Origin: Carboxylicivirga linearis | GTDB taxonomy: Bacteria; Bacteroidota; Bacteroidia; Bacteroidales; Marinilabiliaceae | Length of the DNA stretch: 64,000 nt | Direction of reading: 5' to 3' | Assembly (NCBI RefSeq): GCF_018271995.1 | Contig: NZ_JAGUCO010000003.1 | Coordinates: 62,001-126,000 of the forward strand | Part shown: positions 53,901 through 61,339 of the stretch, piece after piece | Numbering within the stretch: the stretch's first letter is position 1 | Layout: each line of letters starts with the position of its first letter | Translations under genes and position numbers: made by a program | The notes under the pieces: model-generated | Databases searched by the model: none | What the model was told of the DNA's origin: nothing | What the model saw: only the letters and a program-made list of their open reading frames with translations

Positions 53901-55184
53901 CAGTTATGTAATGCTGTTAAACTGGTTTTTGCATCTGTTTTTAGTGATACCGCCAGAGCTTTTACCGAAGCGGTTGATTTTAAGGTTGAAGAAGAAAAGA
54001 TGGCAGTTATTATTCAGGAGGCTGTTGGTCGGCAATATCAGAATGTATTCTATCCTCATATTAGTGGAGTAGCACAATCATACAATTACTATTCATTCGG
54101 TCATATGAATCCGGAAGACGGATTTGCAGTGTTGGCACTTGGACTTGGTAAATATGTTGTGGATGGAGAGAAGTCCTTACGATTTTGTCCGGTCTACCCT
54201 GAGTTGGATAATAACAGCCCAAAAGATCAATTTAAGAATTCTCAAACAGAGTTTTATGCGGTAAATCTTGACAACTTTCATCTCAACCTTTTAGAAGGGG
54301 AAACGGCTGGTTTGGTGCGTTTGGACTGTATGGAAGCGGAGATACACGGAACTTTAAAGCATTTGGCATCGGTTTATAATCCCGATAATGAAACTATTCA
54401 GCCAGGATTAGATCAGCCCGGACCTCGTATTCTGAATTTTGCTAATATACTTAAGTACAATTATATCCCGTTGGCTAAAACTATTGAAGTTGTATTAGAT
54501 GTAGTAAAAGAAGCTATGGGATCGCCTGTTGAGATAGAATTTGCTGTAGACCTTAAAAAAGACGGTCGTGGAAAAGCTACCTTTTATCTGCTTCAGATAA
54601 AACCTTTATTAGGAGGGGCCCAGAATTATTCCATTAACATGAGTCGTATCGATGAGAAAAAAATAATTCTGCAGTCAAATCAGAGTATGGGTAATGGTAA
54701 GAATAAAACAGTAAAGGATATTATTTATATCAATATTAACAGTTTCGACAAGTCTAAAACCAAAGCGATGACTCAGGAGATTGAAGTTCTAAATCAAAAG
54801 ATGAAATCTCAAAATAGGCATTATATATTAATTGGTCCAGGCCGATGGGGCACACAGGATCCATGGATTGGTATTCCTGTTTCGTGGACACAAATATCAA
54901 ATGCTACTATGATTGTTGAAACAGATTTGGAAGACTTTCCTTTAGAAGCCTCCGGAGGTTCGCACTTTTTTCATAATGTAACTTCAATGCAAGTGGGGTA
55001 TAGTTCAATCAATCAAGGAGGAAAACATGATTTTGTTAGGTGGGATGTTTTAGATCAACAAGAAGTAGTGGAGCAAACTAACTTTTTTAAACACATACGG
55101 TTTAAAAATAACCTTGTGATTCGTATGGACGGACGAAAAAGAAAATCCATTATAACATATAACGAAGGTTGTGAAAATACTTAG
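50931..55184 (+). CDS. Triple sensor-module, dual-receiver, PPDK_N ATP-grasp fusion protein
   Basis: A 1417-residue soluble protein. Three tandem GAF-like modules (about 20-145, 148-290 and 291-410) each contain ILPxGxxxPE, a W-x-x-x-x-x-F/T strand, G-x-I-(D/E)-(V/L)-F-Y and a final LIxNxxxxxxxYxNS helix. A degenerate receiver (about 452-575) lacks the acidic pair and Asp. A second receiver (about 598-745) keeps E604/D605, D675 (LISDVEF) and K728. Then come a linker with HFSLWLMARGE (about 775), a PPDK_N ATP-grasp (about 850-1215: GGKGRGLSF, VRSSGLLEDS, VEIEFAVDL) and a C-terminal domain with GPGRWG (1302) and SHFFHN (H1345). There is no swivel or PEP-binding domain. Reaction unknown. Confidence 0.85.
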   Translation: MQRNWPQLNHFHSVPGDKSSGKVLETINALWEVLLLENPIDETLEELIRILPKGLDKPDLVGIRVFYKKCIAKTDHFEETEWGLTERFTTIDGEKGAIDLFYLKEQQEQDEGPFLRSERLLINQAARMLTNYINTIVAERNHTESLERLKELSTINQTTRIINQGKSIDDVLQQIAFILPSGWQYPEFAVARIIYGDKDYVSEYFVETEWVQTQRFKTTDNTAGSIDVFYTRDFTFYSGDPFLSEERDLLINLARLITDFINSLIAQKEKQARQERVKELKTINETSRIISLQMPIDYTLSHIVEYIPAGMQHPEYSVARIVFNGEEYLSSGFVESPWLLRYSFETINGKKGLIEIFYLLELAKTQEELFLNEENDLISNLGNLIVGYLNSLEARNLMDKIRRPYTHIKSSDKKQEKKSSSVKKSKHLLQNFMHKNNAARDIYHDLMPFRVKEILLVANLYDAYAIENEGRFSEQIMGSFYQLHLSSLPRVTGVTTFEEAIEKLNEKHFDLIIVMVGVEKKSPVNLSKMVKKEFPYIPIFMLLNNDTDIPYFQARQRELGVLDEIFVWNGDSKMFSSMVYHLEDKVNVENDTEIGLARVILLVEDSVRYYSKYLPLLYASVLEQTHRLIDDVQGDELYAVLRLKARPKVLLATNYDEALTIFEKYKDYLLCLISDVEFSHNGIMDPNAGFELVNYAKEQIKDLPVILQSSKIEYSQDAYELKTVFINKYSESLMQDIKTFISHYLGFGNFVYKDAKGKNIALARNLKEFEHHLRKVPIESVEYHARKNHFSLWLMARGEFKIAKMIAPYRLSDFENAESVRAYLLDIIQSQREEKSQGKVIDFDEVDVLDDSNIVSMSGGSLGGKGRGLSFINTLLYNFDFEAHVSGINIRTPRTTVIGTDEFELFMERNNFHELIFRELNYQQIKNIFLEGDLSENLIVRLKRLLTIFSTPIAVRSSGLLEDSQKQPFAGVFETYLLPNNHPDEDERLEQLCNAVKLVFASVFSDTARAFTEAVDFKVEEEKMAVIIQEAVGRQYQNVFYPHISGVAQSYNYYSFGHMNPEDGFAVLALGLGKYVVDGEKSLRFCPVYPELDNNSPKDQFKNSQTEFYAVNLDNFHLNLLEGETAGLVRLDCMEAEIHGTLKHLASVYNPDNETIQPGLDQPGPRILNFANILKYNYIPLAKTIEVVLDVVKEAMGSPVEIEFAVDLKKDGRGKATFYLLQIKPLLGGAQNYSINMSRIDEKKIILQSNQSMGNGKNKTVKDIIYININSFDKSKTKAMTQEIEVLNQKMKSQNRHYILIGPGRWGTQDPWIGIPVSWTQISNATMIVETDLEDFPLEASGGSHFFHNVTSMQVGYSSINQGGKHDFVRWDVLDQQEVVEQTNFFKHIRFKNNLVIRMDGRKRKSIITYNEGCENT

Positions 55185-55239
55185 ATTTAAGTTATACTTG
55201 AATGAATATTTACCCCACAAAGTAACTGAAAGCAGATTT

Positions 55240-58218
55240 ATGAAGAGCCATTTCGATATAAGACAGAGTAATTATTTTACGGAAACACAGTTTAGTCACC
55301 TTATGCAACGCCGCATACATAAAGTGTTGCTGATATGTAGTGGTTACGATGCCTTTATGCTGGAAGAGGATGGCCGTATTGATGAACAGATATTTAATGA
55401 ATATGTGTCATTAAACCTTAGGTATCCGCCTCAGTTTATTCATGTTGGATCTGCCGAAGAAGCTTTTAATGTACTAAAAGAGCAAAAGATTGATTTGGTA
55501 ATAACCATGCTGAGTATAGGCGGTATGGATCCGTTTGAGATGGCTAAGAAAGTAAAAGAGCGTTACGAATTTATTCCAATTGTAGTATTGACTCCATTCT
55601 CGCGGGAAGTTTCAGTGCGCATGAGGCGTCAGGATACCAGTGCTATTGATTATATTTTTTGTTGGTTAGGTAATGCTGATATTATGCTGGCTATCATTAA
55701 ATTGATAGAAGATGAAATGAATGTTCAACATGATGTGGAAGAAGTTGGTGTCCAGTGTGTTTTGCTGGTGGAAGATTCAATTCGTTTTTATTCTAGTTAT
55801 CTGCCTTTGATTTATCGTTTGATATTAACTCAGGCCAAAAAATTTATGGATGAAGGCTTAAATGAGCATCAGAAGATGATGCGAATGCGTGGTCGTCCAA
55901 AGATTCTATTGGCACGAACCTACGAAGAAGCATTAGAACTTTATCAGAAATACAACGATAACCTCTTGGGTATTATTTCTGATGTATCGTTTGAAAAGGA
56001 AGGAGTAAAAGATACAGAGGCAGGTATTAAGTTTGCTAAAGTGGTAAAAAGAGCAAACCCTTATATGCCCTTTATTTTACAATCATCTAATAAAAGTCTG
56101 GGCGAAGTAGCCAAAGATCTCAGAGTTGGGTTTCTTTATAAACACTCATCTTCTCTTCTCCGCAAGCTAAAAGAGTTTATAAATACCTACATGGCTTTTG
56201 GGGACTTTATTTTTATTGATCCTGTTACCGGCCAGGAAGTCTGCAGGGTAAGTAATTTAAAGGAATTGCAAGAGAAACTTTTTCAAATACCAGACGAAAC
56301 ACTGTTTTATCATTTTAAGCGAGATCATGTTTCAAAGTGGCTTAATGCCAGGGCTTTGTTTGCAGTGGCTGAAGTGGTGAAATACTTAAAAGTGGAAGAC
56401 TTTGCTGATTTAGAAGAAACAAAAAAGTTTTTGTTCGATACCATTGCCAGCTTCCGCTACAGTAAAGCACGAGGTATCATCGCTAAATTCTATCGTGAAA
56501 AATTTGATGAGTATCTCACCTTTACACGTATTGGTGATGGCACTATTGGAGGAAAAGCCCGTGGACTGGCGTTTTTGAATATGCTGATAAAGAAACATCA
56601 AAGCTTAAATACCTTAACCGATGTATTGGTTACTATTCCTCGAACAGTTGTTTTAAGTACCGATGTTTTTGATGAGTTTATGGAGGTGAATAAACTTTAC
56701 CCCATAGCATTGTCTGAGGCTTCGGATGATGAGATTATGAAGGCTTTTGTTGCTGGTCAGTTGCCGGAACGCATTCATGGCGACCTTTTAAAATTCATGT
56801 CAATTATTCAGGGACCTATTGCCATTCGTTCATCAAGTGTATTGGAAGATAGTCACTATCAGCCTTTTGCAGGGATCTATTCTACCTATATGATTCCCAA
56901 AGGAGAGGATCAAACAGTGGTGCTAAATCAATTATGCGATGCTATAAAATGTGTTTATGCCTCAGCTTTTTATCAGTCGAGTAAACGATACATGGAAGCT
57001 ACCATGAATGTGATTGACGAAGAGCGAATGGGTATTGTTTTACAGGAAGTGGTTGGTCAGCGACATGGTGATGTTTTTTATCCTACTTTTTCAGGCGTTG
57101 GTAGGTCGGTTAATTTTTATCCGATCGCACCAGAAAAGGCTGAAGATGGTATTGTTAACGTAGCCATGGGGCTGGGTAAGCATATTGTAGAAGGAGGAAT
57201 GACCTTACGTTTCTCACCCAAATATCCACAGAAGATTCTGCAGTTGTCAAGCCCTGACCTTGCAGTCCGCGAAACACAAAAAAGTTTTTATGCACTGGAT
57301 TTAAATGCAGACAGTTTCACTGCTTCAGTTAATGATGCAGTGAATATTAAAAAGCTAAATCTGAAAGTGGCAGAAGAGCAAGGTACTTTGCGTTGGTTGG
57401 GATCGGTGTATGATTATAATACACATATGATTAGAGACGGATTAATGGCTAAAGGTTTGCGCCTGGTTACCTTTGCTAATGTTTTAAAATATGATTCTTT
57501 CCCATTGGCTGATATCATGCGAACGGTTCTTGAGATTGGGCAAAAGGAGATGAATCAGCCTGTTGAAATTGAATTTGCTGTTGACCTGCAGACTCCACAT
57601 GGGCAACCACCTGTTTTTTATTTATTGCAGATTCGTCCTATTGTTGATAGTAAAGAAACAATTGAGGAAAATCTGGAAGAGATGAATCCAAATGACGCTT
57701 TAATTTATTCCAATTCAGCTTTAGGAAATGGTGTAATCAATGGTGTTGAAGATGTAATTTATATAAAGAAAGAAGGTTTTAATCCGGCCAATAACAGCAA
57801 ATTGGTTCCTGTATTTGAAAAGCTGAATGCACCTTTTCACGACAATAATAAGTCGTATATTCTCATTGGTCCGGGGCGATGGGGCTCACAGGATCCGTGG
57901 TTGGGGGTGCCGGTTAAATGGACGCAGATTTCGGCAGCTCGTGTGATTGTTGAAATGGGTTTGGAAGATTACCGTGTTGATCCAAGTCAGGGTACGCACT
58001 TTTTTCAGAACCTGACAAGTTTGCGAGTGGCTTATTTTACTGTAACACCTTCTATTGGAGATGGATATTTTAATATTGATTACCTTAATAGTTTAGATGC
58101 TGTTTATGAGGATGAATATATCCGCCATGTCAAACTACATTCAGAAGGAACTATAAAAGTGGATGGTCAAAAAGGAATAGGAGTGGTAATGCTGCCTAAA
58201 AAAGCTGAAGTTGATTAG
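55240..58218 (+). CDS. Dual-receiver, PPDK_N ATP-grasp fusion protein without sensor modules
   Basis: A 992-residue paralogue of the preceding gene from the ATG at 55240 (MKSHFDIRQSNYF); a GTG at 55171 would overlap the upstream stop. The order is a degenerate receiver (about 20-145), a receiver with E178/D179, D248 (GIISDVSF) and K301, a linker with HVSKWLNARALF, PPDK_N (about 436-790: IGGKARGLAF, AIRSSSVLEDS, VEIEFAVDL) and a C-terminal domain with GPGRWGSQD (876) and THFFQN (H920). It lacks the three sensor modules. The gene pair suggests a heteromeric signalling unit in which only one partner senses. The 3' end overlaps the convergent ogt gene by 23 bases. Confidence 0.85.
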   Translation: MKSHFDIRQSNYFTETQFSHLMQRRIHKVLLICSGYDAFMLEEDGRIDEQIFNEYVSLNLRYPPQFIHVGSAEEAFNVLKEQKIDLVITMLSIGGMDPFEMAKKVKERYEFIPIVVLTPFSREVSVRMRRQDTSAIDYIFCWLGNADIMLAIIKLIEDEMNVQHDVEEVGVQCVLLVEDSIRFYSSYLPLIYRLILTQAKKFMDEGLNEHQKMMRMRGRPKILLARTYEEALELYQKYNDNLLGIISDVSFEKEGVKDTEAGIKFAKVVKRANPYMPFILQSSNKSLGEVAKDLRVGFLYKHSSSLLRKLKEFINTYMAFGDFIFIDPVTGQEVCRVSNLKELQEKLFQIPDETLFYHFKRDHVSKWLNARALFAVAEVVKYLKVEDFADLEETKKFLFDTIASFRYSKARGIIAKFYREKFDEYLTFTRIGDGTIGGKARGLAFLNMLIKKHQSLNTLTDVLVTIPRTVVLSTDVFDEFMEVNKLYPIALSEASDDEIMKAFVAGQLPERIHGDLLKFMSIIQGPIAIRSSSVLEDSHYQPFAGIYSTYMIPKGEDQTVVLNQLCDAIKCVYASAFYQSSKRYMEATMNVIDEERMGIVLQEVVGQRHGDVFYPTFSGVGRSVNFYPIAPEKAEDGIVNVAMGLGKHIVEGGMTLRFSPKYPQKILQLSSPDLAVRETQKSFYALDLNADSFTASVNDAVNIKKLNLKVAEEQGTLRWLGSVYDYNTHMIRDGLMAKGLRLVTFANVLKYDSFPLADIMRTVLEIGQKEMNQPVEIEFAVDLQTPHGQPPVFYLLQIRPIVDSKETIEENLEEMNPNDALIYSNSALGNGVINGVEDVIYIKKEGFNPANNSKLVPVFEKLNAPFHDNNKSYILIGPGRWGSQDPWLGVPVKWTQISAARVIVEMGLEDYRVDPSQGTHFFQNLTSLRVAYFTVTPSIGDGYFNIDYLNSLDAVYEDEYIRHVKLHSEGTIKVDGQKGIGVVMLPKKAEVD

Positions 58219-58726
58219 TGGGAAGGGCATTCTCCAGTTCAAGAAGTTTCTTTTTTGCACTTAATCCACCGGCATATCCTGTTAGTTCTCCATTACTTCC
58301 AATTATACGATGACATGGAATAATTATTGAAATAGCATTAGCTCCATTAGCCGAAGCAACTGCTCTTATAGCTTTTTCGTTGCCAAGTAGTCTGGATAAA
58401 CCTAGGTATGTTTCCGTTTTCCCAAATGGGATAGTCAATAATGCATTCCAAACAGATTTCTGAAAACTGCTTCCGACTAATTCTAAAGGTAAATCAAATG
58501 ATTGTCTTTCCTTTCGAAAGTATTCATCCAATTGAATAACGGTTGACTTAATAAGATCAGTTTCTTGTTCGATATAATCAGCTTCAAGTCCTTCTTTGAT
58601 TCGCTTATCGATAGAATCTCTCATTTTTCGATATCGCCAATCACACAGACATAACTTTCCCATATAATCACCGATGATTAGTTCTCCGATTGGAGAGTGA
58701 TAATATTGGATAGAGATAGGAAGCAT
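58196..58726 (-). CDS. ogt: Methylated-DNA-protein cysteine methyltransferase
   Basis: A 176-residue suicide repair protein that takes the methyl group from O6-methylguanine. The acceptor is C138 in IIPCHRIIG, followed by GELTGYAGGLSAKKKLLELE, and the DNA-binding helix reads FQKSVWNALLTIPFGKTETY. It is a single-domain Ogt type, without an Ada regulatory part. The 3' end overlaps the large gene on the other strand. It begins three bases after the zinc-ribbon gene ends. Confidence 0.95.
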   Translation of the reverse strand: MLPISIQYYHSPIGELIIGDYMGKLCLCDWRYRKMRDSIDKRIKEGLEADYIEQETDLIKSTVIQLDEYFRKERQSFDLPLELVGSSFQKSVWNALLTIPFGKTETYLGLSRLLGNEKAIRAVASANGANAISIIIPCHRIIGSNGELTGYAGGLSAKKKLLELENALPTNQLQLF

Positions 58727-58729
58727 TGA

Positions 58730-59113
58730 TTAAATCATTTTCTTAAACAGGGTGCCAATTGTTTTTAACAGGTTGTCTTTCTGAATAGCTTCCAGTTCTC
58801 CTTTATCTAACCAAATGCCATGGCAAACATCACAATAGTCAAAAACTACTTTTTTATCTCGTTGGTGCTGATGTTTTGAAAGAGTAGGGTGTAGATTACA
58901 ACTAGGACATTTTAATTTTTCCAGCTGCTGTTTCTTTGTAGGAATATTTCTGATTTCTATAATTGATAGTTCAACAAGGTTTTCAATTTGCTGTAATTCT
59001 CCTTTATCGAACCAGGTTCCACCGCATGATGGGCATGAGTCAATTTGTATAGATCCTGATAAATCATTAATTGTTTTTTCTTCAAGAAGAGAGTTGCATC
59101 TGGGGCAGTACAT
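58730..59113 (-). CDS. Double zinc-ribbon protein (zf-TFIIB type)
   Basis: A 127-residue protein made of two homologous zinc ribbons. The first has CPRCNS at 3-8 and CPSCGGTWFDKGEL; the second has CPSCNL and CDVCHGIWLDKGEL. The shared C-x-x-C-x-G-x-W-(F/L)-D-K-G-E-L motif is the zf-TFIIB family signature. The spacer between them is mostly helical. Function is unknown. It is immediately upstream of ogt and probably cotranscribed with it. Confidence 0.85.
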   Translation of the reverse strand: MYCPRCNSLLEEKTINDLSGSIQIDSCPSCGGTWFDKGELQQIENLVELSIIEIRNIPTKKQQLEKLKCPSCNLHPTLSKHQHQRDKKVVFDYCDVCHGIWLDKGELEAIQKDNLLKTIGTLFKKMI

Positions 59114-59214
59114 GTAAAGCTATATTTTGAGGTTAGTATTAAAAGTAAGGGGTAAATATAGCTATAATCTTCATTTTAATTTATCTGGAATTGTATACTT
59201 GTGATTCTTAAAGT

Positions 59215-59601
59215 TTATGATTGTTCATTTTCATTTTTTAGATCTTGTTTCACCTCCTGAATAAGTTCATCCAGCTCCTCTGGTTTAATTTTGTTCTCCT
59301 TAGCAAAGAATGAAACCAGATCTTTAAATGAATCCTGAAAATAGGTCGACATCATTCGCGACATAAATTGCTTTCTGTACACTGCTTTTTCAACAATAGG
59401 AAAGTATTCATAACCTCTTCCTACTTGCTTAAATCCAACATATTTCTTGTCGGCCAGCGATCTTACAATAGTAGATACTGTGTTAATAGCCGGTTTTGGT
59501 TCGGGCATTTGTTCTACAATGGCTTTCACAGTGGTTCGACCCATTTCCCAAAAACGATGCATCATTTGCTCTTCGGCTTTGGTCAGTTCTTTCAGTTTCA
59601 T
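59215..59601 (-). CDS. blaI: BlaI/MecI-family transcriptional repressor
   Basis: A 128-residue winged-helix repressor starting MKLKELTKAEEQMMHRFWEMG, with PKPAINTVSTIVRSLADKKYVGF as the recognition helix and wing, then a C-terminal dimerisation helix (FFAKENKIKPEELDELIQEV). BlaI proteins are released from DNA by proteolysis triggered through their BlaR1 partner, encoded just upstream. I found no obvious TACA/TGTA operator pair nearby. Confidence 0.92.
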   Translation of the reverse strand: MKLKELTKAEEQMMHRFWEMGRTTVKAIVEQMPEPKPAINTVSTIVRSLADKKYVGFKQVGRGYEYFPIVEKAVYRKQFMSRMMSTYFQDSFKDLVSFFAKENKIKPEELDELIQEVKQDLKNENEQS

Positions 59602-59625
59602 ATATAAAAAGTCATTTCTTTATCA

Positions 59626-59646
59626 CCCCAACCATTTAGGTTGGGG
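59626..59646. repeat. Hairpin between blaR1 and blaI
   Basis: CCCCAACC (59626-59633) pairs with GGTTGGGG (59639-59646) around a five-base loop. It lies in the 59-base gap between the two genes and has no T run after it on the minus strand, so it is more likely an RNA-stability or partial-termination element than a full terminator. Confidence 0.55.
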
Positions 59647-59660
59647 CTATATTTTATTTC

Positions 59661-60956
59661 TTAATTAAGAACAAAGTTGATTGGAACAGTTAAAGTAACA
59701 TTAACATTATCCCCATCTTGTTTACCAGGTGTCCATTTAGGAAGACTTTCAACAACTCTTAAAGCTTCCTGATCTAATAATGGATCAACACCTTTTGCCA
59801 CTTCTACATTACGAACATAACCATCAGCTGAAATGACAAATTTAATATAAACTCTGCCTTGAATCTTCTTCTCTTCAGCTTCTTTGGGGTAAGTTACATT
59901 CTGACTTATAAATTCTCTCAAAGCCTCTTCTCCACCCGGGAACTCGGGCATTCCCTCAACAACATAATAAATTCTTCCTTTTAAATTTTCAGATGAAGCA
60001 ACTGTTTCTGAATCGTTATCAATTATGGTTGATTTCTTTTCCAGTATTTCAGGCTCTGAAGATTCCATTTCCTTCTGAATATCTTCTGTATTGCATGAGA
60101 AAATGATACTTGAAGCAAATAAGGTTGCAAATGCAAAAAGTGGAAATATAATTCTTGTTTTTAATGTTGTTTTCTTCGACATCATGTTAAATCTTTTTTT
60201 GGTTAATGATTCATTAAAATTATTTACGGCCAGTAACTTATGGCCCGAAACTTCAGCCAGTAAAAGAGCCTTATAGCGCCCTAATGAAACGCCTTGCTTT
60301 AATACTGACTGATCGGCTTGAAATTCATGGGTTTCTTTCAAGGCCTTTTTTATTAACCATGCAAATGGGTTAAACCATTGGGTTATGAGAAATAGCTCCA
60401 AAATGATAATATCCATGGTGTGGAGATAATTTGCGTGAGCTTTCTCATGGTTGATTACATGTTGTAGTTCTTCCTTGCTATAATGCGCAGGATTGATAAA
60501 TATCCATTTAAAAAATGAAAAAGCATGATATGGATTATCGAGTTCAATTAATCGAATGTCGTTGTGCTTTGTGTTTCTGTTTTGTTTGCCAATTATACTT
60601 AGCTTAAAATAAGCCATAAAGAGTCGGGCAAATAAAAGAATCAAACCAATGAAGTAAATCCATTGAAAAGCTGAAATGTTAGAAATAAATGAAACAAGAC
60701 CGTTTTTTGCTTCTTTTGGGTAAATTGATATCTCCTCTATAGTCAACCCAAGAGTTTTGGCTTCTGAAACACTACCTGAAAACTGTGGAAACGGAAGGTT
60801 AATAAATGGAATAACCGTTGCTAACAGAAGGCTAATCAGTAAAAAGAAACGATTAAAACTAAAGGTGTTCAAGCGAGATAAAAAAGTGAAATAAATTCCC
60901 GTCATTATACCTAAAAAAAACGACGACTCAACTAAATAATTAATTACTAAATGCAT
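59661..60956 (-). CDS. BlaR1-family M56 metallopeptidase with C-terminal TonB domain
   Basis: A 431-residue inner-membrane protein with helices at about 5-25, 35-55 and 97-118, then the M56 peptidase region with the zinc motif HEKAH (170-174) and a helix at about 180-195. A final helix near 275 is followed by CNTEDIQKEMES and then a TonB C-terminal domain (about 330-431: GMPEFPGGEEALREF, TYPKEAEEKKIQGRVYIKF, LPKWTPGKQDG). The penicillin-binding sensor of classical BlaR1 is replaced by a TonB-type domain. Presumed role: sensing envelope state and inactivating BlaI. The gene order is blaR1 then blaI, the reverse of the staphylococcal arrangement I know. Confidence 0.88.
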   Translation of the reverse strand: MHLVINYLVESSFFLGIMTGIYFTFLSRLNTFSFNRFFLLISLLLATVIPFINLPFPQFSGSVSEAKTLGLTIEEISIYPKEAKNGLVSFISNISAFQWIYFIGLILLFARLFMAYFKLSIIGKQNRNTKHNDIRLIELDNPYHAFSFFKWIFINPAHYSKEELQHVINHEKAHANYLHTMDIIILELFLITQWFNPFAWLIKKALKETHEFQADQSVLKQGVSLGRYKALLLAEVSGHKLLAVNNFNESLTKKRFNMMSKKTTLKTRIIFPLFAFATLFASSIIFSCNTEDIQKEMESSEPEILEKKSTIIDNDSETVASSENLKGRIYYVVEGMPEFPGGEEALREFISQNVTYPKEAEEKKIQGRVYIKFVISADGYVRNVEVAKGVDPLLDQEALRVVESLPKWTPGKQDGDNVNVTLTVPINFVLN

Positions 60957-60995
60957 ACTTCCAAGTTTCTAAAAAGAATACTTATTCAAATTAAA

Positions 60996-61075
60996 GCAGG
61001 TAGAATATCTTTCATGATTCAGCTTCAATCATGTCCGTTACTCGAGATGCGCTGTGGAACAAGATATTCTGCTGC
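60996..61075 (-). ncRNA. Structured element with nested stems, possible leader RNA
   Basis: GCAG..AGAATATCTT (60996-61011) pairs with AAGATATTCT..CTGC (61061-61075), with a small mismatch, and encloses a second stem CATGATT (61013-61019) with AATCATG (61027-61033). The 80-base element lies 40 bases upstream of blaR1 and could fold as a branched leader RNA or be a small mobile repeat. No known riboswitch class is recognised; the ncRNA label is tentative. Confidence 0.3.
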
Positions 61076-61265
61076 TTAGATAAATGAGTGTAAAAAGTTT
61101 CTGATTATAACCCATATCAATCGGAAAAGTATTTCAACTGCATTTATAGTTCAAACATAAGGCTTAAATTTAATAAACAAAAATATTCGACTATAAATTT
61201 AGTTGAATTGTGATGAGGTTGGAATTAAGATTCAGTATATCAGATTAAAAGAAGTGTAATAAAAA

Positions 61266-61288
61266 AGGAGCTGAATAGTTCAGCTCCT
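61266..61288 (-). terminator. Intrinsic terminator of the oligopeptidase gene
   Basis: AGGAGCTGAA (61266-61275) pairs perfectly with TTCAGCTCCT (61279-61288) around a three-base loop. On the minus strand it is followed by TTTTTAT. It lies about 50 bases past the stop codon. Confidence 0.85.
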
Positions 61289-61339
61289 GTGATTCGTATT
61301 GCTACTCCTGGTTAGAGGTAATCAATAAGAATCTATCAT

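Larger units (their letters stand above)
60957..61339. other. Intergenic region with a nested inverted-repeat element
   Basis: This 383-base gap separates the blaR1 gene from the oligopeptidase gene, both on the minus strand. It contains a nested inverted repeat (60996-61075) about 40 bases upstream of blaR1 and the oligopeptidase terminator (61266-61288). I see no ORF. The blaR1 promoter should be here. Confidence 0.5.

Noticed and set aside
55171-55239. GTG start of the second receiver/ATP-grasp protein overlapping the upstream stop
   Set aside because: The extra 23 residues are not part of the receiver fold and an ATG with a better A-rich context is at 55240; the overlap start cannot be fully excluded.
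50931-58218. PEP synthase or pyruvate phosphate dikinase
   Set aside because: Only the ATP-grasp domain is shared; the swivel phosphohistidine and PEP/pyruvate barrel domains are missing from both proteins.
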